31,432 nucleotides of DNA from Actinomycetes bacterium (GTDB lineage: Bacteria; Actinomycetota; Actinomycetes; Actinomycetales; Microbacteriaceae): contig JAEXHA010000054.1 in NCBI GenBank assembly GCA_023450335.1, positions 1 through 31,432 of the forward strand, read 5' to 3'. Positions 20,682 to 28,703 of the stretch are shown piece by piece; within the stretch, counting starts at the first letter, position 1; each line of letters opens with the position of its first letter. The notes beneath the pieces are model-generated. The model was given only the letters and a program-made list of their open reading frames with translations. It was not told the origin of the DNA and did no database searches. Made by a program: the position numbers and the translations under genes.

Positions 20682-22583
20682 CTATCGAGCCGCCGGCTGA
20701 ACGGTGAACAGGGGACGACCGTGTTCGATCGGACCTTCCACGACCGTCTCGATGTGCTGGCCTCCGGCCAGGTTGGTCACCACGACCGGAGTCACGAGTG
20801 AGAAACCCTCACGCTCGATCGCTGCCATATCGAACTCGAGCAGCACCTCCCCGGCTGACACGGTCTGACCCTGGGTGACCTGCGGCGAGAAGTGACGCCC
20901 GCCGAGGCGAACCGTGTCGATGCCGACGTGGATGAGCAGCTCGAGTCCGTCGGCGGTGCGCATCCCGATCGCGTGGCCGGTGGCCGGTGCGGCGACGATC
21001 ACGCCGTCGACGGGGGCCACGACGCGCCCCTGCGCGGGGATGATGGAGGCCCCCGGGCCGATCAGCGCACCGGAGAAGATCGGGTCGCCCGTCTTCGACA
21101 GCGCGATGACCTCGCCGGCGAGGGGCGCGCCGACCACGATGGGGGCCGAGCCGGCGGCGCCGTCGACGGCCCCGCGGAAGCCACCGGCAGGCGCCATCCC
21201 GACATCCGTCACGCTCTCTTGTGCCACACCCTTCTTCTGGTAGCCCCACACCTGCAGCAGAACGATCGGCACGACCACGCCGACCACCAGGGCCGCAACC
21301 GCTCCGGGCACGGGGTCGAGCAGCGGCAGGGCCAGGATCGGGGCAGGGCTGAAACCGATCGCCTTCACGCTGAAGAGGGCGAGTACGAGGCCCGACGCCC
21401 CGGCCGCGATCATCTCGATCGCGAGCACCCGGCGGTATGGCAGCACGAGCCCGTACAGAGTTGGCTCGGTGATCCCTCCGATGGCGACCGACACCGACGC
21501 GGCGGCTGCGGTGTCACGCAACCCCTTGTTGCGGTCGCGCGCCGTGCGGATCAGCATGCCCAGCGCGACGCCGAGCATGGCGTACTGGTAGCCGAACGCC
21601 GCGCCCAGGATGACGCTGGTGCCGGCGGCGAGTTCGACCAGCGCGATGGAGATCAGCGCCCAGTGGATGCCCATCGCGACCAGGAAGATCCACAGCACGG
21701 GGACGATGACGTAGAAGACGAACGGGGCGTTGACGGCCAGCCAGGCCAGCGCCTCGCCGATGCCCTGCCCGACGACGACGCCGATCGGGCCGAACACCAT
21801 CGCGGTGACCGGCACGAGGACGAGCAGTGCGATCGTGGGGACGAAGACCTGCTGCAGCGCTCGCGGCAGCACGCGCTTCAGCCCGCGCTCGAGGCCGGCC
21901 AGTGCGAGTGCGAGCAGCAGCGCCGGGAACATCGAGCTGGCGTAGGAGTACATGAACAGCGGCAGGCCGAACGCCTGTGTCACCGCGCCCTGCTCGCCGA
22001 TGGCGGTGAAGCCCGGGTGCAGCAGCGCAGCGGCGATCGTCGCACCGACGAACGGGTTCGCGCCGAGCTTGCGCGACGCCGTGAAGGCGACGAACAGCGG
22101 CAGGAAATAGAAGATCGCATTGCCGGTCGCCGTCAGGATGGCGGCGGTGGGGCTGTCGGCGGGCAGCCAGCCGAACTGCACGACCAGCAGCGCGATGACC
22201 TGCACGAGGGCTGCGCCGGTGATCGCGGGGATCAGTGGCTGGAACGTCGCGCCGAGGAAGTCGAACACGGCGTCGAGCGGTCGGCGCCGTGCCGCCGCGG
22301 CCGGCGCCGCGTCTTCGAGGGCACGCCATTCGGGCAGTGCCACCAGGCTGTTGCGCACGCGGTCGACGTGAGTGCCGATGACGACCTGCACCTGCCCGCC
22401 GGCACGGACCGCCCGGAGCACGCCGGGCACCTCGCCCAAGCGTTCGAAATCGACTTTGCTCTCGTCGCGCACGACGAAGCGCAGTCGCGTCGTGCAGTTG
22501 TCTACCGATGCCACGTTGCCCGGCCCGCCGACGAGCTCGCCGATCGTCCGTGCCAGATGCACATCTGTCTCCGTGGATGCCAC
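20682..22583 (-). CDS. PTS beta-glucoside-type transporter, EIIBCA
   Basis: This 633-aa membrane protein imports a sugar with phosphorylation from HPr. The order is B-C-A: EIIB with the phosphocysteine in VDNCTTRLRF (Cys30), a membrane EIIC with about ten hydrophobic helices and the GITEPTLYGLVLPYRR loop, then a Glc-type EIIA with LLIHVGIDTVRLGG, whose His should carry phosphate. The architecture is that of beta-glucoside (BglF/BglP) permeases; sugar identity within aryl-beta-glucosides, cellobiose or chitobiose cannot be read. The GTG at 22583 has an excellent ribosome site (AAGGAGG). Expression is controlled by the RAT/terminator leader. No phospho-beta-glucosidase follows; LicT and ChbG-family genes do. 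Confidence 0.94.
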   Translation of the reverse strand: MASTETDVHLARTIGELVGGPGNVASVDNCTTRLRFVVRDESKVDFERLGEVPGVLRAVRAGGQVQVVIGTHVDRVRNSLVALPEWRALEDAAPAAAARRRPLDAVFDFLGATFQPLIPAITGAALVQVIALLVVQFGWLPADSPTAAILTATGNAIFYFLPLFVAFTASRKLGANPFVGATIAAALLHPGFTAIGEQGAVTQAFGLPLFMYSYASSMFPALLLALALAGLERGLKRVLPRALQQVFVPTIALLVLVPVTAMVFGPIGVVVGQGIGEALAWLAVNAPFVFYVIVPVLWIFLVAMGIHWALISIALVELAAGTSVILGAAFGYQYAMLGVALGMLIRTARDRNKGLRDTAAAASVSVAIGGITEPTLYGLVLPYRRVLAIEMIAAGASGLVLALFSVKAIGFSPAPILALPLLDPVPGAVAALVVGVVVPIVLLQVWGYQKKGVAQESVTDVGMAPAGGFRGAVDGAAGSAPIVVGAPLAGEVIALSKTGDPIFSGALIGPGASIIPAQGRVVAPVDGVIVAAPATGHAIGMRTADGLELLIHVGIDTVRLGGRHFSPQVTQGQTVSAGEVLLEFDMAAIEREGFSLVTPVVVTNLAGGQHIETVVEGPIEHGRPLFTVQPAAR

Positions 22584-22628
22584 GGTTCCTCCTTCATTGG
22601 ATGGTGACCGGTCTCGCCTGACGGCAAC

Positions 22629-22665
22629 AAAAAAGACCTCGCACCGCTCATCGCGGTGGAGGTCT
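22629..22665 (-). terminator. Conditional intrinsic terminator in the PTS leader
   Basis: Read leftwards, AGACCTC-C-ACCGC pairs with GCGGT-GC-GAGGTCT around a short GATGA loop, followed by TTTTTT. It ends about 45 bases before the PTS start codon. The left arm overlaps the RAT by five bases, so the antiterminator and terminator folds exclude each other. Confidence 0.92.
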
Positions 22666-22688
22666 CGCCTGCCGTGCAGTAACAATCC
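22661..22688 (-). promoter_or_regulatory. RAT (ribonucleic antiterminator) for the LicT-type protein
   Basis: Read leftwards the leader contains GGATTGTTACTGC, AC, GGCAGGCGAGACC, which closely matches the classical bgl/LicT RAT (GGATTGTTACTGC...GCAGGCAAAACC). It forms an imperfect hairpin bound by a CAT-domain dimer. The cognate antiterminator is the gene at 19773-20624. Confidence 0.93.
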
Positions 22689-22718
22689 TCAGGTGGGACG
22701 GGTGCCCACGTGAGGATT
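22684..22718. promoter_or_regulatory. 35-bp inverted repeat spanning the PTS start point and the RAT 5' arm
   Basis: AATCCTCA (22684-22691) is perfectly inverted as TGAGGATT (22711-22718), with GTGGG/CCCAC pairing further in. The right arm overlaps the promoter -10 and the left arm overlaps the first bases of the RAT. As DNA it could be a repressor site; as RNA only the inner GTGGG/CCCAC stem would be transcribed, at the extreme 5' end. Confidence 0.6.
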
Positions 22719-22744
22719 ATGGCCCGGGCCGCCGAGGGAGTCAA
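22716..22744 (-). promoter_or_regulatory. PTS operon promoter: TTGACT - 17 bp - CATAAT
   Basis: Read leftwards, TTGACT (22739-22744) and CATAAT (22716-22721) are spaced exactly 17 bp, a near-consensus sigma-70-type promoter. Start near 22709 gives a leader of about 126 nt holding the RAT and terminator. A strong constitutive promoter with a regulated terminator is the usual bgl design. Confidence 0.85.
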
Positions 22745-22762
22745 CTCCCGGTCGGAGGCGCG

Positions 22763-23629
22763 TCATTCCAAGTGCCGAGCGACCTCGCCGGTGGCGTGCA
22801 GGAACGGGACGAGGTCGTCGTCGCCGGGGGTGGGCACCAGGACGACGGCGTCGACTCCGGCATCCACGAACCGGCGCAGGCCGGTCGCGACGTCGCCGGG
22901 GTCGCCCCAGACGCCCCGTGCCTCGGGGGCAGTGCGGTCGCTGAACGCATCGGCCACACGCCCTCGGGCGCCGGCGCCGAACGCCGCGCTGATGTACGCG
23001 ACGATCGTCGCCTCGCCGTCGCGACCTGCGGCGGCACGTGCCTCGCGGACGCGAGCGACCTGTGTGGCGACGTCGTCGGACGTGTATCCCCAGTTGAGGA
23101 TCGTCCCATCGGCGAGTTCGCCGGTCACCGTCAGCGTCTTGGGGCCCTCGGCGGAGGCGTACACCGGCGGGGCGGAGGCGGGCGGCCAATCCAGGCGCAC
23201 CCGATCGAGTCTCACGTGATCCCCGCGGGTCGTGACCTCCTCGCCGGCCAGCAGTGCGCGCAACGGTGGCAGGTATTCCCGCATGAGCGACAGTGGAGAT
23301 GCTGCCCGCGCACCGACCTGTGCCATCCACGGCAGCACGCCGTGCCCGACCCCGGGCGAGAAACGCCCCGGGAACATCCGCTCGATCGTGGCGATCTCCA
23401 TCGCGGTCGCGGCGACGTTGCGCAGGGGGATCGGGGCGATGCCGAGGCCGAGGTGCAGCCGGTCCGTCCACGCGAGCGCCGCGGCGACGGACGCGAACGC
23501 CGACTCGCGGAAGCAGTCCTCCCACAGCCACAGCTCGGGCACCCCTGCGGCCTCGGCGGTCTGCACCGCCTCCCGCAGCGACTCGGGCGGATGGTGGTAG
23601 GGGCTGACGACGGCGCCGACGCGGGTCAT
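22763..23629 (-). CDS. LLM-class F420/flavin-dependent oxidoreductase
   Basis: This 288-aa luciferase-like protein has the barrel order RVGAVVSPYHHPPESL, ELWLWEDCF, LHLGLGIAPIPLRNVAATAMEIATIERMF with the APGR-like segment as FPGRFSPGVGHG, and the substrate/cofactor side PVYASAEGPKTLTVTGELADGTILNW. These are typical of F420-dependent LLM enzymes in actinobacteria. Substrate unknown. I place the start at ATG 23629; an in-frame ATG at 23665 would add 12 poorly conserved residues and has a GGTGGG run before it, so it remains possible. It lies 55 bases after the PutP-type gene on the same strand and may be read with it. Confidence 0.85.
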   Translation of the reverse strand: MTRVGAVVSPYHHPPESLREAVQTAEAAGVPELWLWEDCFRESAFASVAAALAWTDRLHLGLGIAPIPLRNVAATAMEIATIERMFPGRFSPGVGHGVLPWMAQVGARAASPLSLMREYLPPLRALLAGEEVTTRGDHVRLDRVRLDWPPASAPPVYASAEGPKTLTVTGELADGTILNWGYTSDDVATQVARVREARAAAGRDGEATIVAYISAAFGAGARGRVADAFSDRTAPEARGVWGDPGDVATGLRRFVDAGVDAVVLVPTPGDDDLVPFLHATGEVARHLE

Positions 23630-23684
23630 GCCCTGGCCCGGGCGGGTGTGTGCGCGCTCCGGCATCCCACCCGCGACACGCGCC

Positions 23685-25217
23685 TCACGGCACCTGCCGG
23701 GCCGCGCGGCGGCGCCCGACGCCGTTGACCGTGAGCAGTGTGCCGGTGTCGCTGAACTCCTTCAGGATCTCATCCTGCCGCTCCGAGCCGGGGCGGTAGG
23801 TCAGCAGGCTCACGACGATCGCGACCACGAGCGCGCACAGGAATGCGGGCAGCAGCTCGTACATCTCCTTCCACACGACGTCCCAGATGAACACGCCCGC
23901 AGCGCCGACGAACATGCCGGCCAGCGCGCCCCAGTTGGTGAGCTTGTTCCAGAACAGGCTGAGCAGGATCAGCGGTCCGAAGGCGGCGCCGAAGCCGGCC
24001 CACGCGAACGAGACCAGGCCGAGGATCGTGTCGTCGGGGATGATCGCGAGGATCGCGGCGACGATCGCGACCGCCAGCACGGCGATGCGGCCCAGCATGA
24101 CCATGCGTTTGCCGTCGGGTGGCGTCTTCTTCATGACCTTGTAGAGGTCTTCGACCAGCGCCGAGGAGCACACGATCAGCTGGCTCGAGATCGTGCTCAT
24201 GATCGCGGCCAGAACGGCGGCGAGTACGAGGCCGGCCACGAACGGGTGCAGCAGCGTCTGCGACATCACCAGCACGACGGTCTCGGGATTGCCCAGGTCG
24301 ATGCCCTGCTGCGCCATGTAGGCGATACCCACGAGGCCCGAGAACACCGCGCCCACCAGCGAGATGATCATCCAGGTCATGCCGATGCGCCGTGCGCTCT
24401 TGGCCTCGCGCGGACTGCGCAGCGCCATGAAGCGCACGATGATGTGCGGCTGACCGAAGTAGCCGAGCCCCCAGGCCAGCGCCGAGATGATCGCCAGCAC
24501 TGTGCCCCCGGTGAGGGTCGCGCCGCCGATGAGTGAGAGGTGGTCCGGCGCGAGCTCGTCGATGGCGGTGCCGAACTCGCCGAAGCCGCCGATGGCGATG
24601 ACGGCCGCGATCGGTACCACGATCAAGGCGATCAGCATCATCAGACCCTGGACGACATCGGTGAACGAGGCGCCCAAGAACCCGCCGAACAGTGTGTACA
24701 GCAGCGTGACGCCGGCCACGAGCGCCATGCCCAGCAGGTAGTCCGAGTTGAACGAGCTCTCGAAGAACACGCCGCCGGCGACCATGCCCGACGAGATGTA
24801 GAGCGTGAAGAACACCAGGATCACGATGCCCGCGAGAATGCGCAACAGCCTCGACGAGTCGCGCAGGCGGTTCTCGAAGAAGCTGGGCACCGTGATCGAG
24901 TTGCGCGACACCTCGGTGTAGGCGCGCAGCCGCGGCGCGACCAGCAGCCAGTTGAGATAGGCGCCGATGGTGAGCCCGACCGCGATCCACGCCTCGATGA
25001 GCCCGGTGAGGTAGATCGCGCCGGGCAGGCCCATCACGAGCCACCCCGACATGTCGGACGCGCCGGCGCTGAGGGCCGCCACCCACGGTGGCAGGTTTCG
25101 GCCGCCGAGCATGTAGTCCTCGTGGTCGGTCGTGCGTTTGAACGCCAGGTACCCGATGAGCAGCATCGCGGCGAAGTAGAGTCCCAGCGCCAGATAGAGG
25201 AAGATCTGATCGGACAT
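23685..25217 (-). CDS. putP: Sodium/proline symporter, SSS family
   Basis: This 510-aa integral membrane carrier has about 13 hydrophobic helices. The first loop/helix region LSAGASDMSGWLVMGLPGA is diagnostic for PutP and carries the Na+ and proline ligands; YTEVSRNSITVPSFFENR and AWGLGYFGQPHIIVRFMA are further SSS signatures. It should take up proline (or a close amino acid) with Na+ for nutrition or osmoprotection. The C terminus is basic and cytosolic. ATG 25217 has AAAGGA six bases upstream. It is divergent from the YjbR-family gene; the 178-bp gap holds the YjbR -10 box and otherwise nothing I can name. Confidence 0.95.
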   Translation of the reverse strand: MSDQIFLYLALGLYFAAMLLIGYLAFKRTTDHEDYMLGGRNLPPWVAALSAGASDMSGWLVMGLPGAIYLTGLIEAWIAVGLTIGAYLNWLLVAPRLRAYTEVSRNSITVPSFFENRLRDSSRLLRILAGIVILVFFTLYISSGMVAGGVFFESSFNSDYLLGMALVAGVTLLYTLFGGFLGASFTDVVQGLMMLIALIVVPIAAVIAIGGFGEFGTAIDELAPDHLSLIGGATLTGGTVLAIISALAWGLGYFGQPHIIVRFMALRSPREAKSARRIGMTWMIISLVGAVFSGLVGIAYMAQQGIDLGNPETVVLVMSQTLLHPFVAGLVLAAVLAAIMSTISSQLIVCSSALVEDLYKVMKKTPPDGKRMVMLGRIAVLAVAIVAAILAIIPDDTILGLVSFAWAGFGAAFGPLILLSLFWNKLTNWGALAGMFVGAAGVFIWDVVWKEMYELLPAFLCALVVAIVVSLLTYRPGSERQDEILKEFSDTGTLLTVNGVGRRRAARQVP

Positions 25218-25383
25218 CGTCGTCCTTTCGGTTGGTGGCCCTCATCCTGCCAGCCGACAACCGCGCCGACCACCCCCCTGCCGATGCGGGGCGGGGATAT
25301 CGGGGCGTCGGGATTCGTGCGTATCGTCTCGTGCCCATCCGGCGTGCGTGGCGCCCGAAGATCCCGGTGTCGGTCGCGCCGTC

Positions 25384-25389
25384 TACGCT
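25384..25389 (+). promoter_or_regulatory. Putative -10 box of leaderless YjbR-family gene
   Basis: TACGCT ends six bases before the GTG at 25396, with no Shine-Dalgarno between apart from the AGGG that overlaps the start. Confidence 0.5.
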
Positions 25390-25395
25390 CGCAGG

Positions 25396-25779
25396 GTGGC
25401 TGACCTTGACGACGTGCGGCGCATCGCGGCCTGCCTGCCCGGCAGTGAAGAGCGGGCGACGACCGGTGGGGCCGCGTGGTTCGTGCGCAACAAGCTCTAC
25501 GCCTGGGAGTGCCACCCGTGGCCGAGCATTCCCACTGACATGCGTGCGGTCATCGCTGCCGAGCTCGTCGTCGGAGTCAAGGTCGCCGCGCGCGAGGATG
25601 CGCTCGCGCTGGTCGAGATGGCGCCCGAGGTGTTTCTGCGCACCACGACCCGCTGGGGCGAGCCGAAGGTCGCATTCCGCATGGCGCGCATCGACGACGA
25701 CCACCTCGAAGAGCTCGTGACCGAGGCGTGGCGCGTGCAGGCGCCGAAATACCTGCGCTCGCAGTTCGACGTGCGCTGA
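25396..25779 (+). CDS. MmcQ/YjbR family protein
   Basis: This 127-aa protein has the MmcQ/YjbR ('double-wing' DNA-binding-like) layout: DVRRIAACLPGSEE, AAWFVRNKLYAWE, then LVVGVKVAAREDALALVEMAPEVFLRTTTRWG and a terminal helix ELVTEAWRVQAPKYL. Function is not established for the family; DNA binding is inferred from fold only. The GTG at 25396 is preferred over a longer frame from 25348 because of the -10 box just upstream. It is single, divergent from putP and convergent on the alcohol dehydrogenase gene 28 bases away. Confidence 0.85.
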   Translation: MADLDDVRRIAACLPGSEERATTGGAAWFVRNKLYAWECHPWPSIPTDMRAVIAAELVVGVKVAAREDALALVEMAPEVFLRTTTRWGEPKVAFRMARIDDDHLEELVTEAWRVQAPKYLRSQFDVR

Positions 25780-25807
25780 GGGAATCGCCGCGCGCCGCAA
25801 CCCGTCG

Positions 25808-26836
25808 TCAGGGCCGGGCCACCACGATGCCGGGGCTCGTCGTCGGCTGGTCCATGGCCACGAGCGCCGCGGCGGCGCCGGCCAGATCGGTGACGGCGCC
25901 GATGAGCCGGTCCGGGGCGAGCCGGCCCTCCACGATCATCGCGATCATCGCCGGGTAGTCCTTCGCCGGCATCCCATGCGAACCGGTCACCGTCAGCTCG
26001 TGGGCGATCACTCGGTCCCAGGGCAGGGATGCCGTGGCCGCGGCTCCGAGCATGAGTCCCACCTGCACGTGGCGGCCTCGCCGACGGAGGCTCCGCACGG
26101 CGGCGTCGGTGGTCGCAGCGGAGCCGAGCGCATCGATCGTCACGTGTGCGCCGCCTCCGGTCGCGCGCACCACGGCATCCACTGGGTCGGGCCCGGCGAC
26201 CACCTCGCTCGCGCCGAGATCACGCGCGCGGGCGAGCGCATCGGGTGACACATCGACCGCCGTCACGCGGGCGCCGAGGGCGACGGCGACCGTGATCGCC
26301 GAGAGTCCGACGCCGCCGCACCCGAACACCGCGACCTCGTCGCCGGCGACCACCGCCCCGTGCACCGACACCGCCCGGAACGCCGTGGCGAACCGGCAAC
26401 CCAGCGCTGCCGCCGCCGTGAACCCGATCTCGTCGGGCAGGCCGACCAGGTTGAGGTCGGCGGCGCGCACCACGACGTATTCGGCGAACGAGCCGGCGTG
26501 CGTGAACCCCGGTTGGGTCTGGTCGGGGCACACGTGCGCGTCGCCGCGTGCACAGAATTCGCACGCGCCGCAGCCGTTGACGAAGGGCGCGGTCACGCGG
26601 TCGCCCGGCGCCCACGCCCGCACCCCGGCGCCGACCTCGACGATCGTGCCGGCGAACTCGTGCCCGGGAATGTGAGGGAGCGTGACGGGATCGTGGCCGC
26701 GCCACGCGTGCCAGTCCGAGCGGCACACCCCGGTCGCCTGGACGCGGATCAGCGCGCCGCCATCGGGGCAACGCGGAATGGGCACTTCGTGCACCCGCGG
26801 CATCTCGCCGACGGCGCCGTAGACGACTGCCTTCAC
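25808..26836 (-). CDS. Zinc-dependent alcohol dehydrogenase (MDR family)
   Basis: This 342-aa medium-chain dehydrogenase has catalytic zinc ligands Cys38 (GVCRSDWH) and His59-Glu60 (PGHEFAG), the structural zinc lobe with Cys89, 92, 95 and 103 (CGACEFC...C), and the Rossmann loop VFGCGGVGLSAI. An Asp at the end of the second Rossmann strand (VTAVDVSPD) points to NAD+ rather than NADP+. It oxidises an alcohol or reduces an aldehyde in the cytosol; substrate not assigned. The GTG at 26836 is six bases after a -10-like CATACT, so it is probably leaderless. It lies 25 bases after the ABC permease stop on the same strand but appears to have its own promoter. Confidence 0.93.
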   Translation of the reverse strand: MKAVVYGAVGEMPRVHEVPIPRCPDGGALIRVQATGVCRSDWHAWRGHDPVTLPHIPGHEFAGTIVEVGAGVRAWAPGDRVTAPFVNGCGACEFCARGDAHVCPDQTQPGFTHAGSFAEYVVVRAADLNLVGLPDEIGFTAAAALGCRFATAFRAVSVHGAVVAGDEVAVFGCGGVGLSAITVAVALGARVTAVDVSPDALARARDLGASEVVAGPDPVDAVVRATGGGAHVTIDALGSAATTDAAVRSLRRRGRHVQVGLMLGAAATASLPWDRVIAHELTVTGSHGMPAKDYPAMIAMIVEGRLAPDRLIGAVTDLAGAAAALVAMDQPTTSPGIVVARP

Positions 26837-26842
26837 CCGACC

Positions 26843-26848
26843 AGTATG
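26843..26848 (-). promoter_or_regulatory. Putative -10 box of leaderless alcohol dehydrogenase gene
   Basis: CATACT read leftwards, six bases before the GTG at 26836. It lies between the permease stop and the dehydrogenase start, so the dehydrogenase is likely a separate transcript as well as possible read-through. Confidence 0.45.
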
Positions 26849-26861
26849 GGTCGAGATCGCA

Positions 26862-27731
26862 CTATGCCAGATCGCGGCGCCCCAGTAGCGCCCAGCTGCC
26901 CGCACCGGCCACGGCGGCCCACGCCACCAGCACCAGCACCGCGACGCCGGGCGTCGTGCCGGCCGTCAGTGCGGGGACCGTCTGTACGCCGTCGGGCACG
27001 AACCCGGCGGCCAGCGATGACGTCGCTCCGACGGGCAGCACCTGCTGAAGGGATGCCAATGCCGGCACGACCGGTGCGAGCATGCCGACCAGCAGCGACT
27101 CGACACCGAGCGTCCAGGCGACCGAGATCGCGACGGCCGCGATCACGCTGCGGGTGAGGGTGCCGACGGCGAAGCCGAGCACGAGGAAGACGCCGGCGAC
27201 GAGCCAGATCGCGCCCGCCGCCGCGGCGAGTTCGCCCAGCGGCGCAAGCGCGGCGCTGCGACCGCTGGCGGCGGCCACCACGAAGCTGCACACGATGCTC
27301 GTCAGCAGTGTCACGACGGCGATGACGGCGGCTACGACGACGAGGTTCGTCAACCGTGCGGCGATGAACGGCGCCCGGCGCGCGAACCGCGACACGAGGG
27401 TGCGGATCGTGCCGCGCCCGAAGTCCGACGCCCCGATGATCGCGCCCAGGATCGCGAACTGCGGAGCCCCATAGAGGGGCAGCGATGCCAGCACGTAGTA
27501 CGACGTGCCCGCCGGGAGCATCGTGGACACGATGGCGTGCTGCTGATCGGCGGTGTACCACTGGGCGCCTGCGATCGAGAGATAGCTGACCAAGTAGGCG
27601 AACACGGCGATGCACACGGCCCACACCGTCGTCGACACCCATACGGCCACGCGGGTTCGGGTCAACATCGCCTCGCCGCGGACGGCGCTGGCGTAGGACG
27701 GGCGTGGCCACGCCGCGGTCAGGGCGCTCAT
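26862..27731 (-). CDS. ABC-2 type transporter permease
   Basis: This 289-aa membrane subunit has about six hydrophobic helices, for example VWAVCIAVFAYLVSYLSIA, the SSxDFGRGTIRTLVSRF-like region (ASDFGRGTIRTL) between helices, and a long C-terminal pair. That loop, where the gene product meets the ATPase, is common in bacitracin/lantibiotic-type ABC-2 exporters. It should form an exporter with the ATPase encoded just upstream; the start ATG overlaps the ATPase stop (ATGA). AGGAG lies six bases upstream. Substrate unknown, possibly a peptide, lipid or drug. Confidence 0.87.
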   Translation of the reverse strand: MSALTAAWPRPSYASAVRGEAMLTRTRVAVWVSTTVWAVCIAVFAYLVSYLSIAGAQWYTADQQHAIVSTMLPAGTSYYVLASLPLYGAPQFAILGAIIGASDFGRGTIRTLVSRFARRAPFIAARLTNLVVVAAVIAVVTLLTSIVCSFVVAAASGRSAALAPLGELAAAAGAIWLVAGVFLVLGFAVGTLTRSVIAAVAISVAWTLGVESLLVGMLAPVVPALASLQQVLPVGATSSLAAGFVPDGVQTVPALTAGTTPGVAVLVLVAWAAVAGAGSWALLGRRDLA

Positions 27732-28639
27732 GGGTGGCTCCTCTCGAAGGCCGCGGCATCGGATATCAGGTCGAAGAACGTCGCTTCCAGCGTTGCGCCG
27801 GTCTCGGCGATCGCGTGCACGCGAACGCCACCGGCGACGAGCATCGCGGTGACTTCCCACGGGCGAGTCGTCTGGCCGAGCTCGAACGTGATGCGTTCGC
27901 CGTCCCGGCCGGCGACGGCCAGCCCATGCCGGTGCCCGATCGTGGCCGCCGCCGCGGGGTCGTCGACGAGCGCTTCGACGCGGTTGGGCGTGCGGCCGAG
28001 CTCACCGGCGGTGCCTTCGGCGATGAGCCTGCCCGCAGAGAGGATGCCGATGCGATCGGCGACCAGTTCGACTTCATCCAGGAGGTGGCTCGACAGTACG
28101 ACGGCGCACCCGCGGTCGCGCAGGCCGCGCACCGTCTCGCGCACCCCGGCGATCGACTCGGGGTCGAGTCCGTTGGTCGGCTCATCGAGCACGACGATGC
28201 GGGGTTCGCCCAGCAGTGCCGCCGCGATTCCCAGACGCTGCTTCATGCCCAGCGAGTACTGACGGTACGGTCGGCGGCCCTCGCGCGCGCTCAGCCCGAC
28301 CTGCTCGAGAGCGCGGTCCGCCGCGGTCCGGGGCACCGCCCCGTACGTGCACAGCAGGGCGAGGTTCTGCCTGCCCGACATCGAGGGATAGAAAGCCGGA
28401 GCTTCGATGAGGGACCCGACTCCGGCATCCACCCCGCTCTTGCCGATGCAGACACGCCCGCGGGTCGGGGCGACCAGTCCGGTCATCATGCGCAGCAGCG
28501 TCGTCTTGCCCGCGCCGTTGGGTCCGACGAGCCCGTATACCTCGCCGGCCGCGACGGCCAGGCTCACTCCGTCGAGCGCGCGCACGTCGCCGCGGTAGGT
28601 CTTGGCGACCTCTCGTACCTCGATCAATCCGGTGCTCAT
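27728..28639 (-). CDS. ABC transporter ATP-binding protein
   Basis: This 303-aa ATPase has Walker A GPNGAGKTT, a Q-loop region, signature YSLGMKQRLGIAAALLG (LGMKQ in place of LSGGQ, as in many drug/bacitracin exporters), Walker B IVVLDEPTNGLDP and the switch His in SSHLLDEVE. A C-terminal extension of about 85 residues matches BcrA/CcmA-type ATPases. It drives the ABC-2 permease it is translationally coupled to. ATG 28639 is chosen because the longer frame would run through the operator. Four bases upstream of the start begins a perfect 17-bp palindrome, so expression is probably repressed by the regulator encoded in the divergent unit. Confidence 0.93.
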   Translation of the reverse strand: MSTGLIEVREVAKTYRGDVRALDGVSLAVAAGEVYGLVGPNGAGKTTLLRMMTGLVAPTRGRVCIGKSGVDAGVGSLIEAPAFYPSMSGRQNLALLCTYGAVPRTAADRALEQVGLSAREGRRPYRQYSLGMKQRLGIAAALLGEPRIVVLDEPTNGLDPESIAGVRETVRGLRDRGCAVVLSSHLLDEVELVADRIGILSAGRLIAEGTAGELGRTPNRVEALVDDPAAAATIGHRHGLAVAGRDGERITFELGQTTRPWEVTAMLVAGGVRVHAIAETGATLEATFFDLISDAAAFERSHP

Positions 28640-28643
28640 GCAC

Positions 28644-28660
28644 ACTTTGTAACACAAAGT
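28644..28660. promoter_or_regulatory. Operator palindrome ACTTTGT-AAC-ACAAAGT
   Basis: Perfect 7-bp arms around a 3-bp centre, AT-rich in a GC-rich setting, between the ABC exporter genes and the divergent membrane protein/regulator pair. It lies so near the ATPase start that bound protein would block transcription in that direction. The winged-helix product at 29368-29664 is the obvious candidate binder. Confidence 0.78.
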
Positions 28661-28703
28661 AGATGTTGCTGGAAAGTCCCCTGTGATAGAAAGAGAAGAC
28701 GTG

